Notes under the pieces: generated by a model
Databases searched by the model: none
Told to the model about the DNA's origin: nothing
The model's input: only the letters and a program-made list of their open reading frames with translations
DNA from: Streptomyces sp. D2-8
GTDB taxonomy: Bacteria; Actinomycetota; Actinomycetes; Streptomycetales; Streptomycetaceae
Direction: 5' to 3'
Length of the DNA: 64,000 nucleotides
NCBI RefSeq assembly: GCF_023184515.1
Contig: NZ_JAAHBP010000001.1
Coordinates: 806,001-870,000, forward strand
Position numbers and translations under genes: made by a program
In this document: in pieces, positions 51,188 through 60,401 of the stretch
Layout of the letters: the number at the start of each line of letters is the position of its first letter
How positions within the stretch are numbered: the first letter of the stretch is position 1

Positions 51188-52065
51188 CGCCGGCGGCTGT
51201 TCGGATCAGGCCCGTTCCGCTTCCGGGAGGCGTCCGGTCCGCGCGCCGGCACCGTCTGCGGCAGCGCGTACGGCTGCCGTCCGTAGCAGACCCCGGCCAC
51301 CGCGAACCCGAAGGCCAGGCACAGCACGCCACCGACCGCGTCCAGCCAGAAGTGGTTGGCCGTGGCCACGATGACCACCAGCGTCAGCACCGGGTACAGC
51401 GCGCCCAGCACCCGCACCCAGGGGATTCTCGCCAGGGCGAAGATCGTCAGCCCGCACCACACGGACCAGCCGATGTGCATCGACGGCATCGCGGCGTACT
51501 GGTTGGACATGTGCTTCAGATCGCCGGACGCCATCGAACCCCAGGTCTGGTGGACCATGACCGTGTCGATGAAGTCGCCGCCGTTCATCAGCCGCGGGGG
51601 CGCCAGCGGATACAGGTAGTAACCGACCAGGGCGACGGCCGTGGTCGCGAACAGCACCAGGCGGGTTGCCGCGTAACGGCCGGGATGGCGACGGTACAGC
51701 CACACCAGGACACCCAGCGTGACGATGAAGTGGAGCGTCGCGTAGTAGTAGTTCATTCCGACGATGAGCCAATGCACCGCGTTCACGGCGTGGTTGACCG
51801 ACTCCTCGACGGCGATGCCCAGATGGTGCTCGACCCGCCAGATCCAGTCGGCGTTGCGCAGCGCCTCGGCCTTCTGCTCTGGTACGGCGTTGCGGACGAG
51901 CGAGTACGTCCAGTAACTCACCGCGATCAGCAGGATCTCGAACCAGAACCGGGGCCGGCGCGGGGTGCGCAGCCGGTTCAGCGGACCACGCCCCGGATCG
52001 GCCGCAACGGGGTCCGGGAGGGCCGCTTCCAGGCCCTCCGGCTTCGTTACGGTCGTTTCACCCAT
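51166..52065 (-). CDS. PAP2-superfamily membrane protein (inositolphosphotransferase-like)
   Basis: 299 residues, about six hydrophobic segments. PAP2-like motifs: YPLAPPRLMNG (residues about 152-162), SMHIGWSVWCG (about 196-206) and the C-terminal ATANHFWLDAVGG (His, Asp). The pattern is the one seen in phosphatidylinositol/phospho-sphingolipid type PAP2_3 proteins, that is lipid phosphate phosphatases or head-group transferases. A long proline-rich tail ends the protein. Substrate unknown. It overlaps the glnE 3' end by 22 bp; start ATG 52065. Confidence 0.85.
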   Translation of the reverse strand: MGETTVTKPEGLEAALPDPVAADPGRGPLNRLRTPRRPRFWFEILLIAVSYWTYSLVRNAVPEQKAEALRNADWIWRVEHHLGIAVEESVNHAVNAVHWLIVGMNYYYATLHFIVTLGVLVWLYRRHPGRYAATRLVLFATTAVALVGYYLYPLAPPRLMNGGDFIDTVMVHQTWGSMASGDLKHMSNQYAAMPSMHIGWSVWCGLTIFALARIPWVRVLGALYPVLTLVVIVATANHFWLDAVGGVLCLAFGFAVAGVCYGRQPYALPQTVPARGPDASRKRNGPDPNSRRRQRSAAP

Positions 52066-52158
52066 AGGCGCAAAGTCTGCCAGAAAAGGACTTCCCCACC
52101 GATCATCCCGCGGCCCGGCCCGAGCCGCATGTCCTAGGGCGACATCAGGCCGCGGGCC

Positions 52159-53286
52159 TCAGGAACGACCGCGTTCCCCGGGAGCCGAAGCGGTCGAACC
52201 GCGCACCACCAGTTCCGGCATGAACACGAACTCACTGTGCGGCGCGGGCGTCCCGCCGATCTCCTCCAGCAGCGTGCGCACGGCCGCCTGCCCCATCGCC
52301 GGGACGGGCTTGCGGATCGTGGTCAGGGGCGGGTCGGTGAAGGCGATCAGCGGGGAGTCGTCGAAGCCGACCACGGAGAAGTCCTTCGGCACGTCCAGGC
52401 CGAGCTGCCGGGCCGCCCGGATCGCGCCCAGCGCCATCATGTCGCTGGCGCACACCACGGCCGTGCAGTTCCGCTCGATCAGCGCCGTGGTCGCCGCCTG
52501 ACCACCCTCAAGGGTGTACAGGGAGTGCTGCACCAGCTCCGCCTCGACGGTCTCGGCGCCCAGACCCAACTGGTCCTGCACTGTTCGCACGAACCCCTCG
52601 ATCTTGCGCTGCACCGGCACGAACCGCTTGGGCCCGAGGGCCAGGCCGATCCGGGTGTGCCCCAGGGACACCAGGTGCGTGACCGCGAGGCTCATCGCCG
52701 CGCGGTCGTCGGGGGAGATGAACGGCGCCTGCACCTTCGGCGAGAAGCCGTCGACCAGCACGTAGGGCACGCCCTGGGCGCGCAGCCGGTCGTAGCGCTG
52801 CATGTCGGCGGTGGTGTCCGCGTGCAGTCCGGAGACGTAGATGATGCCGGCGACCCCACGGTCCACGAGCATCTCCGTGAGCTCGTCCTCGGTCGAGCCG
52901 CCCGGGGTCTGGGTGGCCAGTACCGGCGTGTAGCCCTGCCGCGTCAGCGCCTGGCCGATGACCTGCGCCAGGGCCGGGAAGATCGGGTTCTCCAGCTCCG
53001 GGGTGATCAGCCCCACCAGCCCCTCGCTGCGCTGGCGCAGGCGCACCGGGCGTTCGTAGCCCAGCACGTCGAGAGCGGCCAGCACGGACTGGCGGGTGGT
53101 GGCGGCGACGCCCGGCTTCCCGTTGAGGACGCGGCTGACGGTCGCTTCGCTCACCCCCGCCTGCAACGCGATGTCGGCAAGCCGTGTGGTCACAGCACTG
53201 GACTGTAGCGGCCGGGGTTCTCCCTGCACACCGACGGGACGCCTGATGCGTGCCGTCGCACGGCCCGCTGCGGGTTGCTGGGTCAT
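52159..53286 (-). CDS. malR: MalR, LacI-family repressor of maltose genes
   Basis: The frame runs to 52159. The start used is ATG 53286 (375 residues), but homology to LacI starts at about VTTRLADIALQAGVSEATVSRVLNG, so a GTG at 53193 (344 residues) is the other candidate. The HTH is ADIALQAGVSEATVSRVLNG, followed by the hinge helix and a periplasmic-binding-like effector domain with ENPIFPALAQVIGQ, SVVGFDDSPLIAFTDPPLTT. In S. coelicolor and S. lividans MalR/Reg1 represses malE and amylase genes and is relieved by maltose. It is divergent from malE. CTTGC/GCAAG sites lie in the shared spacer. Confidence 0.92.
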   Translation of the reverse strand: MTQQPAAGRATARIRRPVGVQGEPRPLQSSAVTTRLADIALQAGVSEATVSRVLNGKPGVAATTRQSVLAALDVLGYERPVRLRQRSEGLVGLITPELENPIFPALAQVIGQALTRQGYTPVLATQTPGGSTEDELTEMLVDRGVAGIIYVSGLHADTTADMQRYDRLRAQGVPYVLVDGFSPKVQAPFISPDDRAAMSLAVTHLVSLGHTRIGLALGPKRFVPVQRKIEGFVRTVQDQLGLGAETVEAELVQHSLYTLEGGQAATTALIERNCTAVVCASDMMALGAIRAARQLGLDVPKDFSVVGFDDSPLIAFTDPPLTTIRKPVPAMGQAAVRTLLEEIGGTPAPHSEFVFMPELVVRGSTASAPGERGRS

Positions 53287-53356
53287 CGCGGTCCCCAAAA
53301 AGAGTCGTGGTCGGCGTCCGGTCCGCAACGGATGATTCCCCCGGCGGAAACGGATA

Positions 53357-53380
53357 GCAAGTGCTTGCAGAGTCTTGCAC
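53357..53380. promoter_or_regulatory. Candidate MalR operator(s) in the malR-malE spacer
   Basis: gcaagtgcttgc (53357-53368) is an interrupted palindrome and overlaps the direct repeats cttgcag (53364) and cttgca (53374). A related site (gcttgcaactttttgctgcg, 53465-53484) lies nearer malE. The same half-site recurs before the amylase and pullulanase genes. Confidence 0.6.
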
Positions 53381-53561
53381 AGCCGTCCGACTGCCTGTCG
53401 AACAGCCGGAACTCCGGGCGTGACAGGGGTCGAGGGGAGGTCACGGCGGGGTAACCATCCGCATCGCTTGCAACTTTTTGCTGCGCGGTTAATGTCACCG
53501 ACGCCCGGCCGCCAACGGCGCAGTCGGCAGCACGAACGGGCTTCACCCTCAAGGAGAACTC

Positions 53562-54830
53562 ATGCGGCGTGGCATAGCGGCCACCGCGCTGGTGGCGTCC
53601 CTCGCCCTGGCGGCGACGGCCTGCGGCGGAAGCGACAGCGGCGACGAGGCCGGCGGCCCGGTCACCATCACCTGGTGGGACACCTCCAACGCGACCAACG
53701 AGGCGCCGACGTACAAGGCCCTGGTCAAGGAGTTCGAGGCCGCCAACAAGGACATCAAGGTCAAGTACGTCAACGTCCCCTTCGACCAGGCGCAGAACAA
53801 GTTCGACACCGCCGCCGGTTCCAAGGGCGCCCCGGACGTGCTGCGCTCCGAGGTCGGCTGGACCCCCGCCTTCGCCAAGAAGGGCTTCTTCCTGCCGCTG
53901 GACGGCACCGACGCCCTGGCCGAGCAGGACGAGTTCAAGCCGAACCTGATCAAGCAGGCCCAGTACGAGGGCAAGACCTACGGCGCGCCGTTCACCACGG
54001 ACACCCTGGCCCTGGTCTACAACAAGGCCCTGTTCGAGAAGGCCGGCGTCGAGGCTCCCAAGACCTGGGACGACCTGAAGAAGGCCGCGGCCACGATCAA
54101 GGACAAGACCGGCGTCGACGGCTACTGGGGCTCGACCCAGTCCTACTACGCCCACTCCTTCCTCTACGGCGAGGGCGCCGACACCGTCGACGTCGACGCC
54201 AAGAAGATCACGGTCACCTCGCCCGCGGCCAAGAAGGCCTACGGCACCTGGCAGGACCTGTTCAAGGGCAAGGGCCTGCACAAGGCCGACACCACCGCCG
54301 ACGCCTACGCCCACATCCAGGAGGCGTTCGTCAGCGGCAAGGTCGCCTCGATCATCCAGGGCCCGTGGGAGATCACGAACTTCTACAAGGGCTCGGCGTT
54401 CAAGGACAAGGCCAACCTCGGCATCGCCACCGTCCCGGCCGGCTCCTCCGGCAAGGCGGGCGCCCCGACCGGCGGCCACAACCTCTCGGTGTACGCGGGC
54501 TCGGACAAGGCCCACCAGGAGGCCTCGCTGAAGTTCGTGAAGTTCATGACCTCGGCCAAGGCCCAGGAGACCATCGCGCTGAAGAACAACACGCTGCCGA
54601 CGCGCGACGACGCCTACACCGACCAGGTCAAGGCCGACCCGGGCATCGCCGGCTACCAGGGCGTGCTCGCCGCCGCCCAGCCGCGTCCGGAGCTGCCCGA
54701 GTACAGCTCGCTGTGGACGCCGCTGGACGACGAACTGCTCGCCATCGCCGGTGGCAAGAAGTCCCTGGACCAGGGGCTGAGCAGCGCCGAGACCTCCATC
54801 GCCAAGCTGCTCCCGGACTACAGCAAGTAG
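53562..54830 (+). CDS. malE: MalE, maltose/maltodextrin-binding lipoprotein
   Basis: 422 residues. The lipoprotein signal is MRRGIAATALVASLALAATAC; the mature protein is a solute-binding protein of the MalE/Bacterial extracellular family 1 type, with TITWWDTSNATNEAPTYKALVKEFE, VLRSEVGWTPAFAKKGFFLPLDG and YGAPFTTDTLALVYNK. It binds malto-oligosaccharides outside the membrane for MalF/MalG; in Streptomyces the ATPase is the unlinked MsiK. It is the first gene of the mal operon, with GGAG(A)A ribosome site. A long hairpin follows (54839-54883). Confidence 0.95.
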   Translation: MRRGIAATALVASLALAATACGGSDSGDEAGGPVTITWWDTSNATNEAPTYKALVKEFEAANKDIKVKYVNVPFDQAQNKFDTAAGSKGAPDVLRSEVGWTPAFAKKGFFLPLDGTDALAEQDEFKPNLIKQAQYEGKTYGAPFTTDTLALVYNKALFEKAGVEAPKTWDDLKKAAATIKDKTGVDGYWGSTQSYYAHSFLYGEGADTVDVDAKKITVTSPAAKKAYGTWQDLFKGKGLHKADTTADAYAHIQEAFVSGKVASIIQGPWEITNFYKGSAFKDKANLGIATVPAGSSGKAGAPTGGHNLSVYAGSDKAHQEASLKFVKFMTSAKAQETIALKNNTLPTRDDAYTDQVKADPGIAGYQGVLAAAQPRPELPEYSSLWTPLDDELLAIAGGKKSLDQGLSSAETSIAKLLPDYSK

Positions 54831-54838
54831 GCCCGTGT

Positions 54839-54883
54839 GGCCGCCGGATCCTCCAGCGCAGAGGGGGGAAGGATCCGGCGGCC
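54839..54883. other. malE-malF intergenic hairpin
   Basis: ggccgccggatcc pairs perfectly with ggatccggcggcc around a 19-nt loop, starting 8 bp after the malE stop. A structure at this place in binding-protein operons usually stabilises or partly terminates the upstream transcript so that MalE is made in excess over the membrane proteins. Confidence 0.75.
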
Positions 54884-54949
54884 ACCGGCCTGTGTGCCGT
54901 ACCCCCTGATCTCCAGCTGATCTCCAGTTCGCGAAGAAGGTTGTCGAAC

Positions 54950-55954
54950 ATGACAGTCGCCATCGACCGAGCGACCGGCAGGCGGAGCGGTGACCGCGGT
55001 CCCCGGTCCGGGCTGGGCCGGCGCCTCAAGCACAGCTACCAGAAGCACTGGTACGCCTACGTGATGATCGCGCCCGTGGCCGTCGTGCTCGGCGTCCTCG
55101 TGCTGTACCCCCTGGCCTACGGCCTCTATCTGACGCTGACCGACGCGACCAGCCTCAACACGGCCCGGACGATCGGCGTCAACGAGATCGAGGCCACCTA
55201 CAAGTTCATCGGCTTCGACAACTACGCCGACATCCTGTGGGGGGAGACCGCCTACGAGCGCTTCTGGTCCCACTTCATCTGGACGATCGTGTGGACGGCC
55301 CTGTGCGTCGCCCTGCACTACTCCATCGGTCTGGGCCTCGCGCTGCTGCTCAACCAGAAGCTGCGGGGACGCACCTTCTACCGGCTGATCCTCATCCTGC
55401 CGTGGGCCGTGCCGACCTTCGTCACCGTCTTCGGCTGGCGCTTCATGCTCGCCGACTCCGGCATCATCAACTCCGCCCTGGAGATGCTGCACCTGCCGAG
55501 CCCGGCGTGGCTGGAGGACACCTTCTGGCAGCGCTTCGCCGCGATCATGGTCAACACCTGGTGCGGTGTGCCGTTCATGATGGTCTCCCTGCTCGGCGGT
55601 CTGCAGTCCATCGACTCCTCCCTCTACGAGGCCGCGGAGATGGACGGCGCCAGCCGCTGGCAGCAGTTCCGCTACGTCACCCTGCCGGGCCTCAGGTCGG
55701 TCAGCTCCACCGTGGTGCTGCTCGGCGTGATCTGGACGTTCAACCAGTTCGCCATCATCTTCCTGCTGTTCGGCAACACCGCGCCGGACGCGCAGATCCT
55801 CGTCACCTGGGCCTACCAGCTCGGCTTCGGACAGCAGCCGCGCGACTTCGCGCAGTCGGCCGCCTACGGCATCCTGCTGCTCGGCATCCTGATCGTCTTC
55901 ACCTCCTTCTACCGCCGCTGGCTGAACCGCGATGAGCAGCAGCTCGCGATCTGA
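54950..55954 (+). CDS. malF: MalF, maltose ABC transporter permease
   Basis: 334 residues from the ATG at 54950. The N-terminal cytoplasmic tail (about 1-38) is basic. Six TM segments follow; the EAA motif facing the ATPase is DSSLYEAAEMDGASRWQQFRYVTLPGL (about 225-251). It lacks the large periplasmic P2 loop of E. coli MalF, as usual in Gram-positives. It is co-transcribed with malE and malG. Confidence 0.94.
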   Translation: MTVAIDRATGRRSGDRGPRSGLGRRLKHSYQKHWYAYVMIAPVAVVLGVLVLYPLAYGLYLTLTDATSLNTARTIGVNEIEATYKFIGFDNYADILWGETAYERFWSHFIWTIVWTALCVALHYSIGLGLALLLNQKLRGRTFYRLILILPWAVPTFVTVFGWRFMLADSGIINSALEMLHLPSPAWLEDTFWQRFAAIMVNTWCGVPFMMVSLLGGLQSIDSSLYEAAEMDGASRWQQFRYVTLPGLRSVSSTVVLLGVIWTFNQFAIIFLLFGNTAPDAQILVTWAYQLGFGQQPRDFAQSAAYGILLLGILIVFTSFYRRWLNRDEQQLAI

Positions 55955-55967
55955 GGCAGGAGTCCCC

Positions 55968-56879
55968 ATGAGCACCACGACCGTCCAGCAGTCCGCGGGC
56001 GAGGCTCCGGTCCCCGCGATCGCCCCCGCGTCCGCCCCCGCGCGCCGGCGCGGCCGGCGCAACGCGGCCGGGAACCTCCTCTCCCACGGCCTGCTGATCC
56101 TCGCGAGCCTGATCGCGCTCTTCCCGATCGTCTGGCTGGTCTTCCTGTCCCTCGGCCCGGACAAGGACGACTACCTGCACCCCGGGCGCATCTGGTCGAA
56201 GATGACCCTGGACAACTACAGCTTCGTGCTCCAGGAGACCGCCTTCTTCCACTGGCTCCAGAGCACGCTGATCGTGTCCCTGGGAACCACCGTCATCGGA
56301 GTGGTCATCGCCGCCACGACCGGCTACGCGGTGTCCCGCATGCGCTTCCCGGGCTACAAGAAGTTCATGTGGGTGCTCCTGTGCACACAGATGTTCCCCA
56401 TCGCCGTGCTGATCGTGCCGATGTACCAGATCCTGTCGAGCCTGCAGCTCGTCGACACCTACTTCGGTCTGGTCCTGGTCTACTGCTCGACCGCGGTGCC
56501 CTACTGCGCCTGGCTGCTGAAGGGTTACTTCGACACCATCCCGTTCGAGATCGACGAGGCCGGCCGCGTGGATGGACTGACGCCCTTCGGTACGTTCTTC
56601 CGGCTGATCCTGCCGCTCGCCCGGCCGGGTCTGGCGGTGGCCGCCTTCTACAGCTTCATCACCGCCTTCGGTGAGGTCGCCTTCGCCACCGTGTTCATGC
56701 TGGACGACGAGAAGTACACCTTCGCCGTCGGTCTGCAGAGCTTCGTCAGCGAGCACGACGCCCAGCGCAACCTGATGGCGGCGACCGCGGTGCTCATCGC
56801 GATACCCGTCTCCGCGTTCTTCTACCTTGTGCAGAAGAACCTCGTGACCGGGCTCACCGCCGGCGGCACCAAGGGCTGA
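55968..56879 (+). CDS. malG: MalG, maltose ABC transporter permease
   Basis: 303 residues from the ATG at 55968, preceded by gcaggag. A basic N-terminal tail (ARRRGRRNAAGN) leads to six TM segments; the EAA loop is PFEIDEAGRVDGLTPFGTFFRLILPLARPG (about 195-224). It lies 13 bp from malF. A strong hairpin follows (56926-56972). Confidence 0.94.
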   Translation: MSTTTVQQSAGEAPVPAIAPASAPARRRGRRNAAGNLLSHGLLILASLIALFPIVWLVFLSLGPDKDDYLHPGRIWSKMTLDNYSFVLQETAFFHWLQSTLIVSLGTTVIGVVIAATTGYAVSRMRFPGYKKFMWVLLCTQMFPIAVLIVPMYQILSSLQLVDTYFGLVLVYCSTAVPYCAWLLKGYFDTIPFEIDEAGRVDGLTPFGTFFRLILPLARPGLAVAAFYSFITAFGEVAFATVFMLDDEKYTFAVGLQSFVSEHDAQRNLMAATAVLIAIPVSAFFYLVQKNLVTGLTAGGTKG

Positions 56880-56925
56880 CCCCCGGCGCCCCTCGGGGCG
56901 CAGCCGAACGGCAGTCCACCAGCCC

Positions 56926-56972
56926 GAGGCGGCCGCGGTGCCCATCCGACCCCGCTGTACCGCGGCCGCCTC
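56926..56972. terminator. Hairpin after malG, perfect 14-bp stem
   Basis: gaggcggccgcggt and accgcggccgcctc pair perfectly with a 19-nt loop, 46 bp after malG and 55 bp before aglA. It may be a terminator or an attenuator dividing the permease genes from aglA. A smaller hairpin cgcccctcggggcg lies at 56887-56900. Confidence 0.75.
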
Positions 56973-57027
56973 GTCACCCCCACCGACGCCATCCATGACC
57001 GACATCCTGTGACGCATCAAGGACGAC

Positions 57028-58728
57028 ATGAGCCAGCACTCAGCCGCACCTGCCCCCACCCCCACGTCCGCCGTGGCCGTCGCCAAGTGCCGCGACTGGT
57101 GGCGGGACGCGGTCATCTACCAGGTGTACCCGCGCAGCTTCGCCGACAGCAACGGTGACGGCATGGGCGACCTGGAGGGTGTCCGCACCCGTCTGCCGTA
57201 CCTGCGCGACCTCGGCGTGGACGCCGTGTGGCTCAGCCCCTTCTACGCCTCGCCGCAGGCCGACGCCGGCTACGACGTCGCGGACTACCGCGCTGTCGAC
57301 CCCATGTTCGGTAACCTCCTGGACGCCGACGCGCTGATCCGCGACGCCCACGAGCTGAGCCTGAGGATCATCGTCGACCTGGTCCCCAACCACTCCTCCG
57401 ACCAGCACGAGTGGTTCAAGCGGGCCGTCGCCGAGGGCCCGGGCTCCTCGCTGCGGGAGCGCTACCACTTCCGCCCCGGCAAGGGGGAGAACGGCGAACT
57501 GCCGCCCAACGACTGGGAGTCGATCTTCGGCGGCCCGGCGTGGACCCGCGTCACCGAACCCGACGGCACGCCCGGCGAGTGGTACCTGCACCTCTTCGCC
57601 CCCGAGCAGCCCGACTTCAACTGGGAGCACCCGGCGGTCGGCGACGAGTTCCGCTCCATCCTGCGCTTCTGGCTGGACATCGGCGTCGACGGCTTCCGTA
57701 TCGACGTCGCCCACGGTCTGGTGAAGGCGGAGGGGCTGCCCGACCTCGGATCCCACGACCAGGTGAAGCTGCTGGGCAACGATGTCATGCCGTTCTTCGA
57801 CCAGGAGGGCGTGCACGAGATCTACCGGCAGTGGCGGCTGATCCTCGACGAATACTCGGGTGAGCGCATCTTCGTCGCCGAGGCGTGGACGCCGACCATC
57901 GAGCGCACCGCCCACTACGTCCGCCCGGACGAGCTGCACCAGGCCTTCAACTTCCAGTACCTCAGCACCCACTGGGACGCCGAGGAGATGCGCGAGGTCA
58001 TCGACCGCACGCTGGATGCCATGCGCCCGGTCGGCGCCCCCGCCACCTGGGTGCTGTCCAACCACGACGTGACCCGGCACGCCACCCGCTTCGCCAACCC
58101 GCCCGGCCTCGGCACCCAGATCCGCCTGGCCGGCGACCGCGAGCTGGGGCTGCGCAGGGCCCGGGCCGCGACCCTGCTGATGCTGGCGCTGCCCGGCTCG
58201 GCGTACATCTACCAGGGCGAGGAGCTCGGCCTGCCCGACGTCGTCGACCTGCCGGACGAGGTGCGCCAGGACCCGGCGTACTTCCGGGGCGCGGGCCAGG
58301 ACGGCTTCCGCGACGGCTGCCGGGTGCCGATCCCGTGGACCCGGACGGGATCGTCGTACGGCTTCGGTGACGGCGGCAGCTGGCTGCCGCAGCCCGACGG
58401 GTGGGGTGAGCTGAGCATCGAGGCGCAGACCGGCGAGCCCGGCTCGACCCTGGAGCTGTACCGGGCCGCGCTCGCGGTGCGCCGCGAGCAGGCCGACCTG
58501 GGTGCCGGCACGTCCGTGGAGTGGCTGCGGGCGCCCGAGGGCGTGCTGGCCTTCCGGCGCGGGGAGTTCGTGTGCGTCGCGAACACCACCGGCGAGTCGG
58601 TGGCGATGCCGGCGTACGGCCGGGTGCTGGTGGCGAGCGGGGAGATCGTCGAGGTCGACGACGAGGCGAAGGTGCCGGCCGACACCACGGTGTGGTGGAC
58701 CACCGCGACCGCGGGGGCCCGCGCCTGA
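57028..58728 (+). CDS. aglA: Alpha-glucosidase (GH13), AglA-type
   Basis: 566 residues, no signal peptide, so cytoplasmic. GH13 core: the first region DLVPNHSSDQH, then the nucleophile Asp in DGFRIDVAHG (about residue 226), the acid/base Glu in IFVAEAW (about 283) and the third Asp in SNHDVTRH (about 348). The domain layout (FYASPQADAGYDVADYRAVDPMFG, then a C-terminal beta domain) is that of oligo-1,6-/alpha-glucosidases acting on imported maltose and maltodextrins. It follows malG in the operon order malEFG-aglA known from Streptomyces. The ribosome site is aaggac. It is followed by a terminator at 58750. Confidence 0.93.
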   Translation: MSQHSAAPAPTPTSAVAVAKCRDWWRDAVIYQVYPRSFADSNGDGMGDLEGVRTRLPYLRDLGVDAVWLSPFYASPQADAGYDVADYRAVDPMFGNLLDADALIRDAHELSLRIIVDLVPNHSSDQHEWFKRAVAEGPGSSLRERYHFRPGKGENGELPPNDWESIFGGPAWTRVTEPDGTPGEWYLHLFAPEQPDFNWEHPAVGDEFRSILRFWLDIGVDGFRIDVAHGLVKAEGLPDLGSHDQVKLLGNDVMPFFDQEGVHEIYRQWRLILDEYSGERIFVAEAWTPTIERTAHYVRPDELHQAFNFQYLSTHWDAEEMREVIDRTLDAMRPVGAPATWVLSNHDVTRHATRFANPPGLGTQIRLAGDRELGLRRARAATLLMLALPGSAYIYQGEELGLPDVVDLPDEVRQDPAYFRGAGQDGFRDGCRVPIPWTRTGSSYGFGDGGSWLPQPDGWGELSIEAQTGEPGSTLELYRAALAVRREQADLGAGTSVEWLRAPEGVLAFRRGEFVCVANTTGESVAMPAYGRVLVASGEIVEVDDEAKVPADTTVWWTTATAGARA

Positions 58729-58749
58729 TTTTTGCGTTGAATTTCGTAC

Positions 58750-58777
58750 GGCCCGCTGCCCTTTCGGGCGGCGGGCC
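58750..58777. terminator. Intrinsic terminator after aglA
   Basis: ggcccgctgccc pairs with gggcggcgggcc (one G-T pair) across a 4-nt loop and is followed by ctctaat. It closes the mal operon and separates it from the amylase gene, which starts 72 bp later. Confidence 0.8.
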
Positions 58778-58796
58778 TCTAATATCTGCGTCACCG

Positions 58797-58821
58797 CAAG
58801 GTTTCTGAACCTTGCAGCAAG
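58797..58821. promoter_or_regulatory. Candidate MalR operator in the amylase promoter
   Basis: Two overlapping palindromes: caaggtttctgaaccttg (58797-58814, 7-4-7) and cttgcagcaag (58811-58821, 5-1-5). The second is the clearest CTTGCnGCAAG site in the window, 28 bp upstream of the amylase start codon. Confidence 0.65.
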
Positions 58822-58848
58822 AACCTTCAACGAAGAAGGAAGCCCCAC

Positions 58849-60222
58849 ATGACCCGCAGATTCCTCGCCACCGCCGTCGCGCTCGCCGCGGTTTCGATTG
58901 TCATGAACCCGACTAGTGCGCAGGCCTCCCCACCTGGCACCAAGGACGTCACCGCCGTCCTCTTCGAGTGGAACTTCGCCTCGGTCGCCCGCGAATGCAC
59001 CAACACCCTCGGGCCCGCCGGGTACGGCTTCGTCCAGGTCTCCCCGCCCGCCGAGCACATACAGGGCCCGCAGTGGTGGACCTCGTACCAGCCGGTCAGC
59101 TACAAGATCGCCGGCCGGCTCGGCGACCGCACGGCCTTCCAGAACATGGTGAACACCTGCCACGCGGCCGGTGTGAAGGTCGTCGTCGACGCCGTCGTCA
59201 ACCACATGTCGGCCGGCAGCGGCACCGGCACCGGGGGCTCGTCGTACAGCAAGTACACCTACCCCGGTCTGTACTCCGCGCCCGACTTCGACGACTGTAC
59301 GAGCCAGATCAGCAACTACCAGGACCGCTGGAACGTCCAGCACTGCGAACTGGTCGGCCTCTCCGACCTCGACACGGGCGAGAACCACGTCCGCGGCGCC
59401 ATCGCCGGCTACCTGAACGACCTGCTCTCCCTCGGCGTCGACGGCTTCCGCGTCGACGCCGCCAAGCACATGGACACCGCCGACCTCGCCGACGTCAAGT
59501 CCCGGCTGAGCAACCCTTCGGTGTACTGGAAGCAGGAGGTCATCCACGGTTCCGGCGAGGCCGTCCAGCCCACCGAGTACACCGGCAACGGCGACGTCCA
59601 GGAGTTCCGCTACGCCTACGACCTCAAGCGGGTCTTCAACAACGAGAACCTCGCCTACCTGAAGAACTACGGCGAGGGCTGGGGCTACCTGAACAGCGGC
59701 GTCTCCGGTGTCTTCGTCGACAACCACGACACCGAGCGCAACGGCTCGACCCTCAGCTACAAGGACGGCGCCACCTACACCCTGGCCAACGTCTTCATGC
59801 TGGCCTGGCCGTACGGCGCCCCCGACATCAATTCCGGCTACGAGTTCACCGACCACGACGCCGGCCCGCCGAACGGCGGCCAGGTCGGCGCCTGCTGGCA
59901 GGACGGCTGGAAGTGCCAGCACAACTGGCCGGAGATCAAGTCCATGGTCGGCTTCCGCAACGCCACCCGGGGCCAGGCGGTCACCAACTGGTGGGACAAC
60001 GGCGCCGACGCCATCGCCTTCGGCCGGGGCAGCAAGGGTTTCGTGGCCATCAACCACGAGTCGGGGTCGCTGACCCGGACGTACCAGACGTCGCTGCCGG
60101 CGGGGACGTACTGCGATGTGCAGAACAACAGGACCGTGACGGTGAACTCCAGCGGGCAGTTCACCGCCACGCTCGGCGCGAACACCGCCCTCGCCCTCCA
60201 CTCGGGCAAGCCCACCTGCTGA
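58849..60222 (+). CDS. aml: Secreted alpha-amylase (GH13), without starch-binding domain
   Basis: 457 residues. A Sec signal ([27 protein letters not shown]) is cleaved before the mature enzyme. GH13 residues: [21 protein letters not shown] (nucleophile Asp, about 204), [10 protein letters not shown] (acid/base Glu, about 228) and FVDNHDTER (Asp, about 294). It resembles the Streptomyces/animal-type calcium-dependent amylases but stops after domain C ([15 protein letters not shown]), so the C-terminal CBM20 found in many Streptomyces amylases is absent. It cuts internal alpha-1,4 bonds of starch outside the cell. MalR palindromes lie in its promoter. Confidence 0.93.
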   Translation: MTRRFLATAVALAAVSIVMNPTSAQASPPGTKDVTAVLFEWNFASVARECTNTLGPAGYGFVQVSPPAEHIQGPQWWTSYQPVSYKIAGRLGDRTAFQNMVNTCHAAGVKVVVDAVVNHMSAGSGTGTGGSSYSKYTYPGLYSAPDFDDCTSQISNYQDRWNVQHCELVGLSDLDTGENHVRGAIAGYLNDLLSLGVDGFRVDAAKHMDTADLADVKSRLSNPSVYWKQEVIHGSGEAVQPTEYTGNGDVQEFRYAYDLKRVFNNENLAYLKNYGEGWGYLNSGVSGVFVDNHDTERNGSTLSYKDGATYTLANVFMLAWPYGAPDINSGYEFTDHDAGPPNGGQVGACWQDGWKCQHNWPEIKSMVGFRNATRGQAVTNWWDNGADAIAFGRGSKGFVAINHESGSLTRTYQTSLPAGTYCDVQNNRTVTVNSSGQFTATLGANTALALHSGKPTC

Positions 60223-60306
60223 GCCCGGGCCTCCCGTTGGGGTGCGGGCGGGATCGACGCTTGCGGAACGCTGCGCTCGACCTGCCCGGGTCCTGAAAAT
60301 TCTTAC

Positions 60307-60333
60307 CAGCAGTTTCAAGACTCTTGCTGTAAG
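60307..60333. promoter_or_regulatory. Candidate MalR operator before pulA
   Basis: cagcagtttcaagactcttgctg (60307-60329) contains the palindrome caagactcttg and overlaps cttgctgtaag (60323-60333), which has one mismatch to the CTTGCnGCAAG site of the amylase promoter. It lies about 70-95 bp upstream of the pulA start. Confidence 0.55.
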
Positions 60334-60401
60334 CGTTTCGGCGGCGATACGGTCGCGCGGGGTCGGACCCGAGAGAGCCGCAATGCAAGGAGTCCACGTC
60401 A

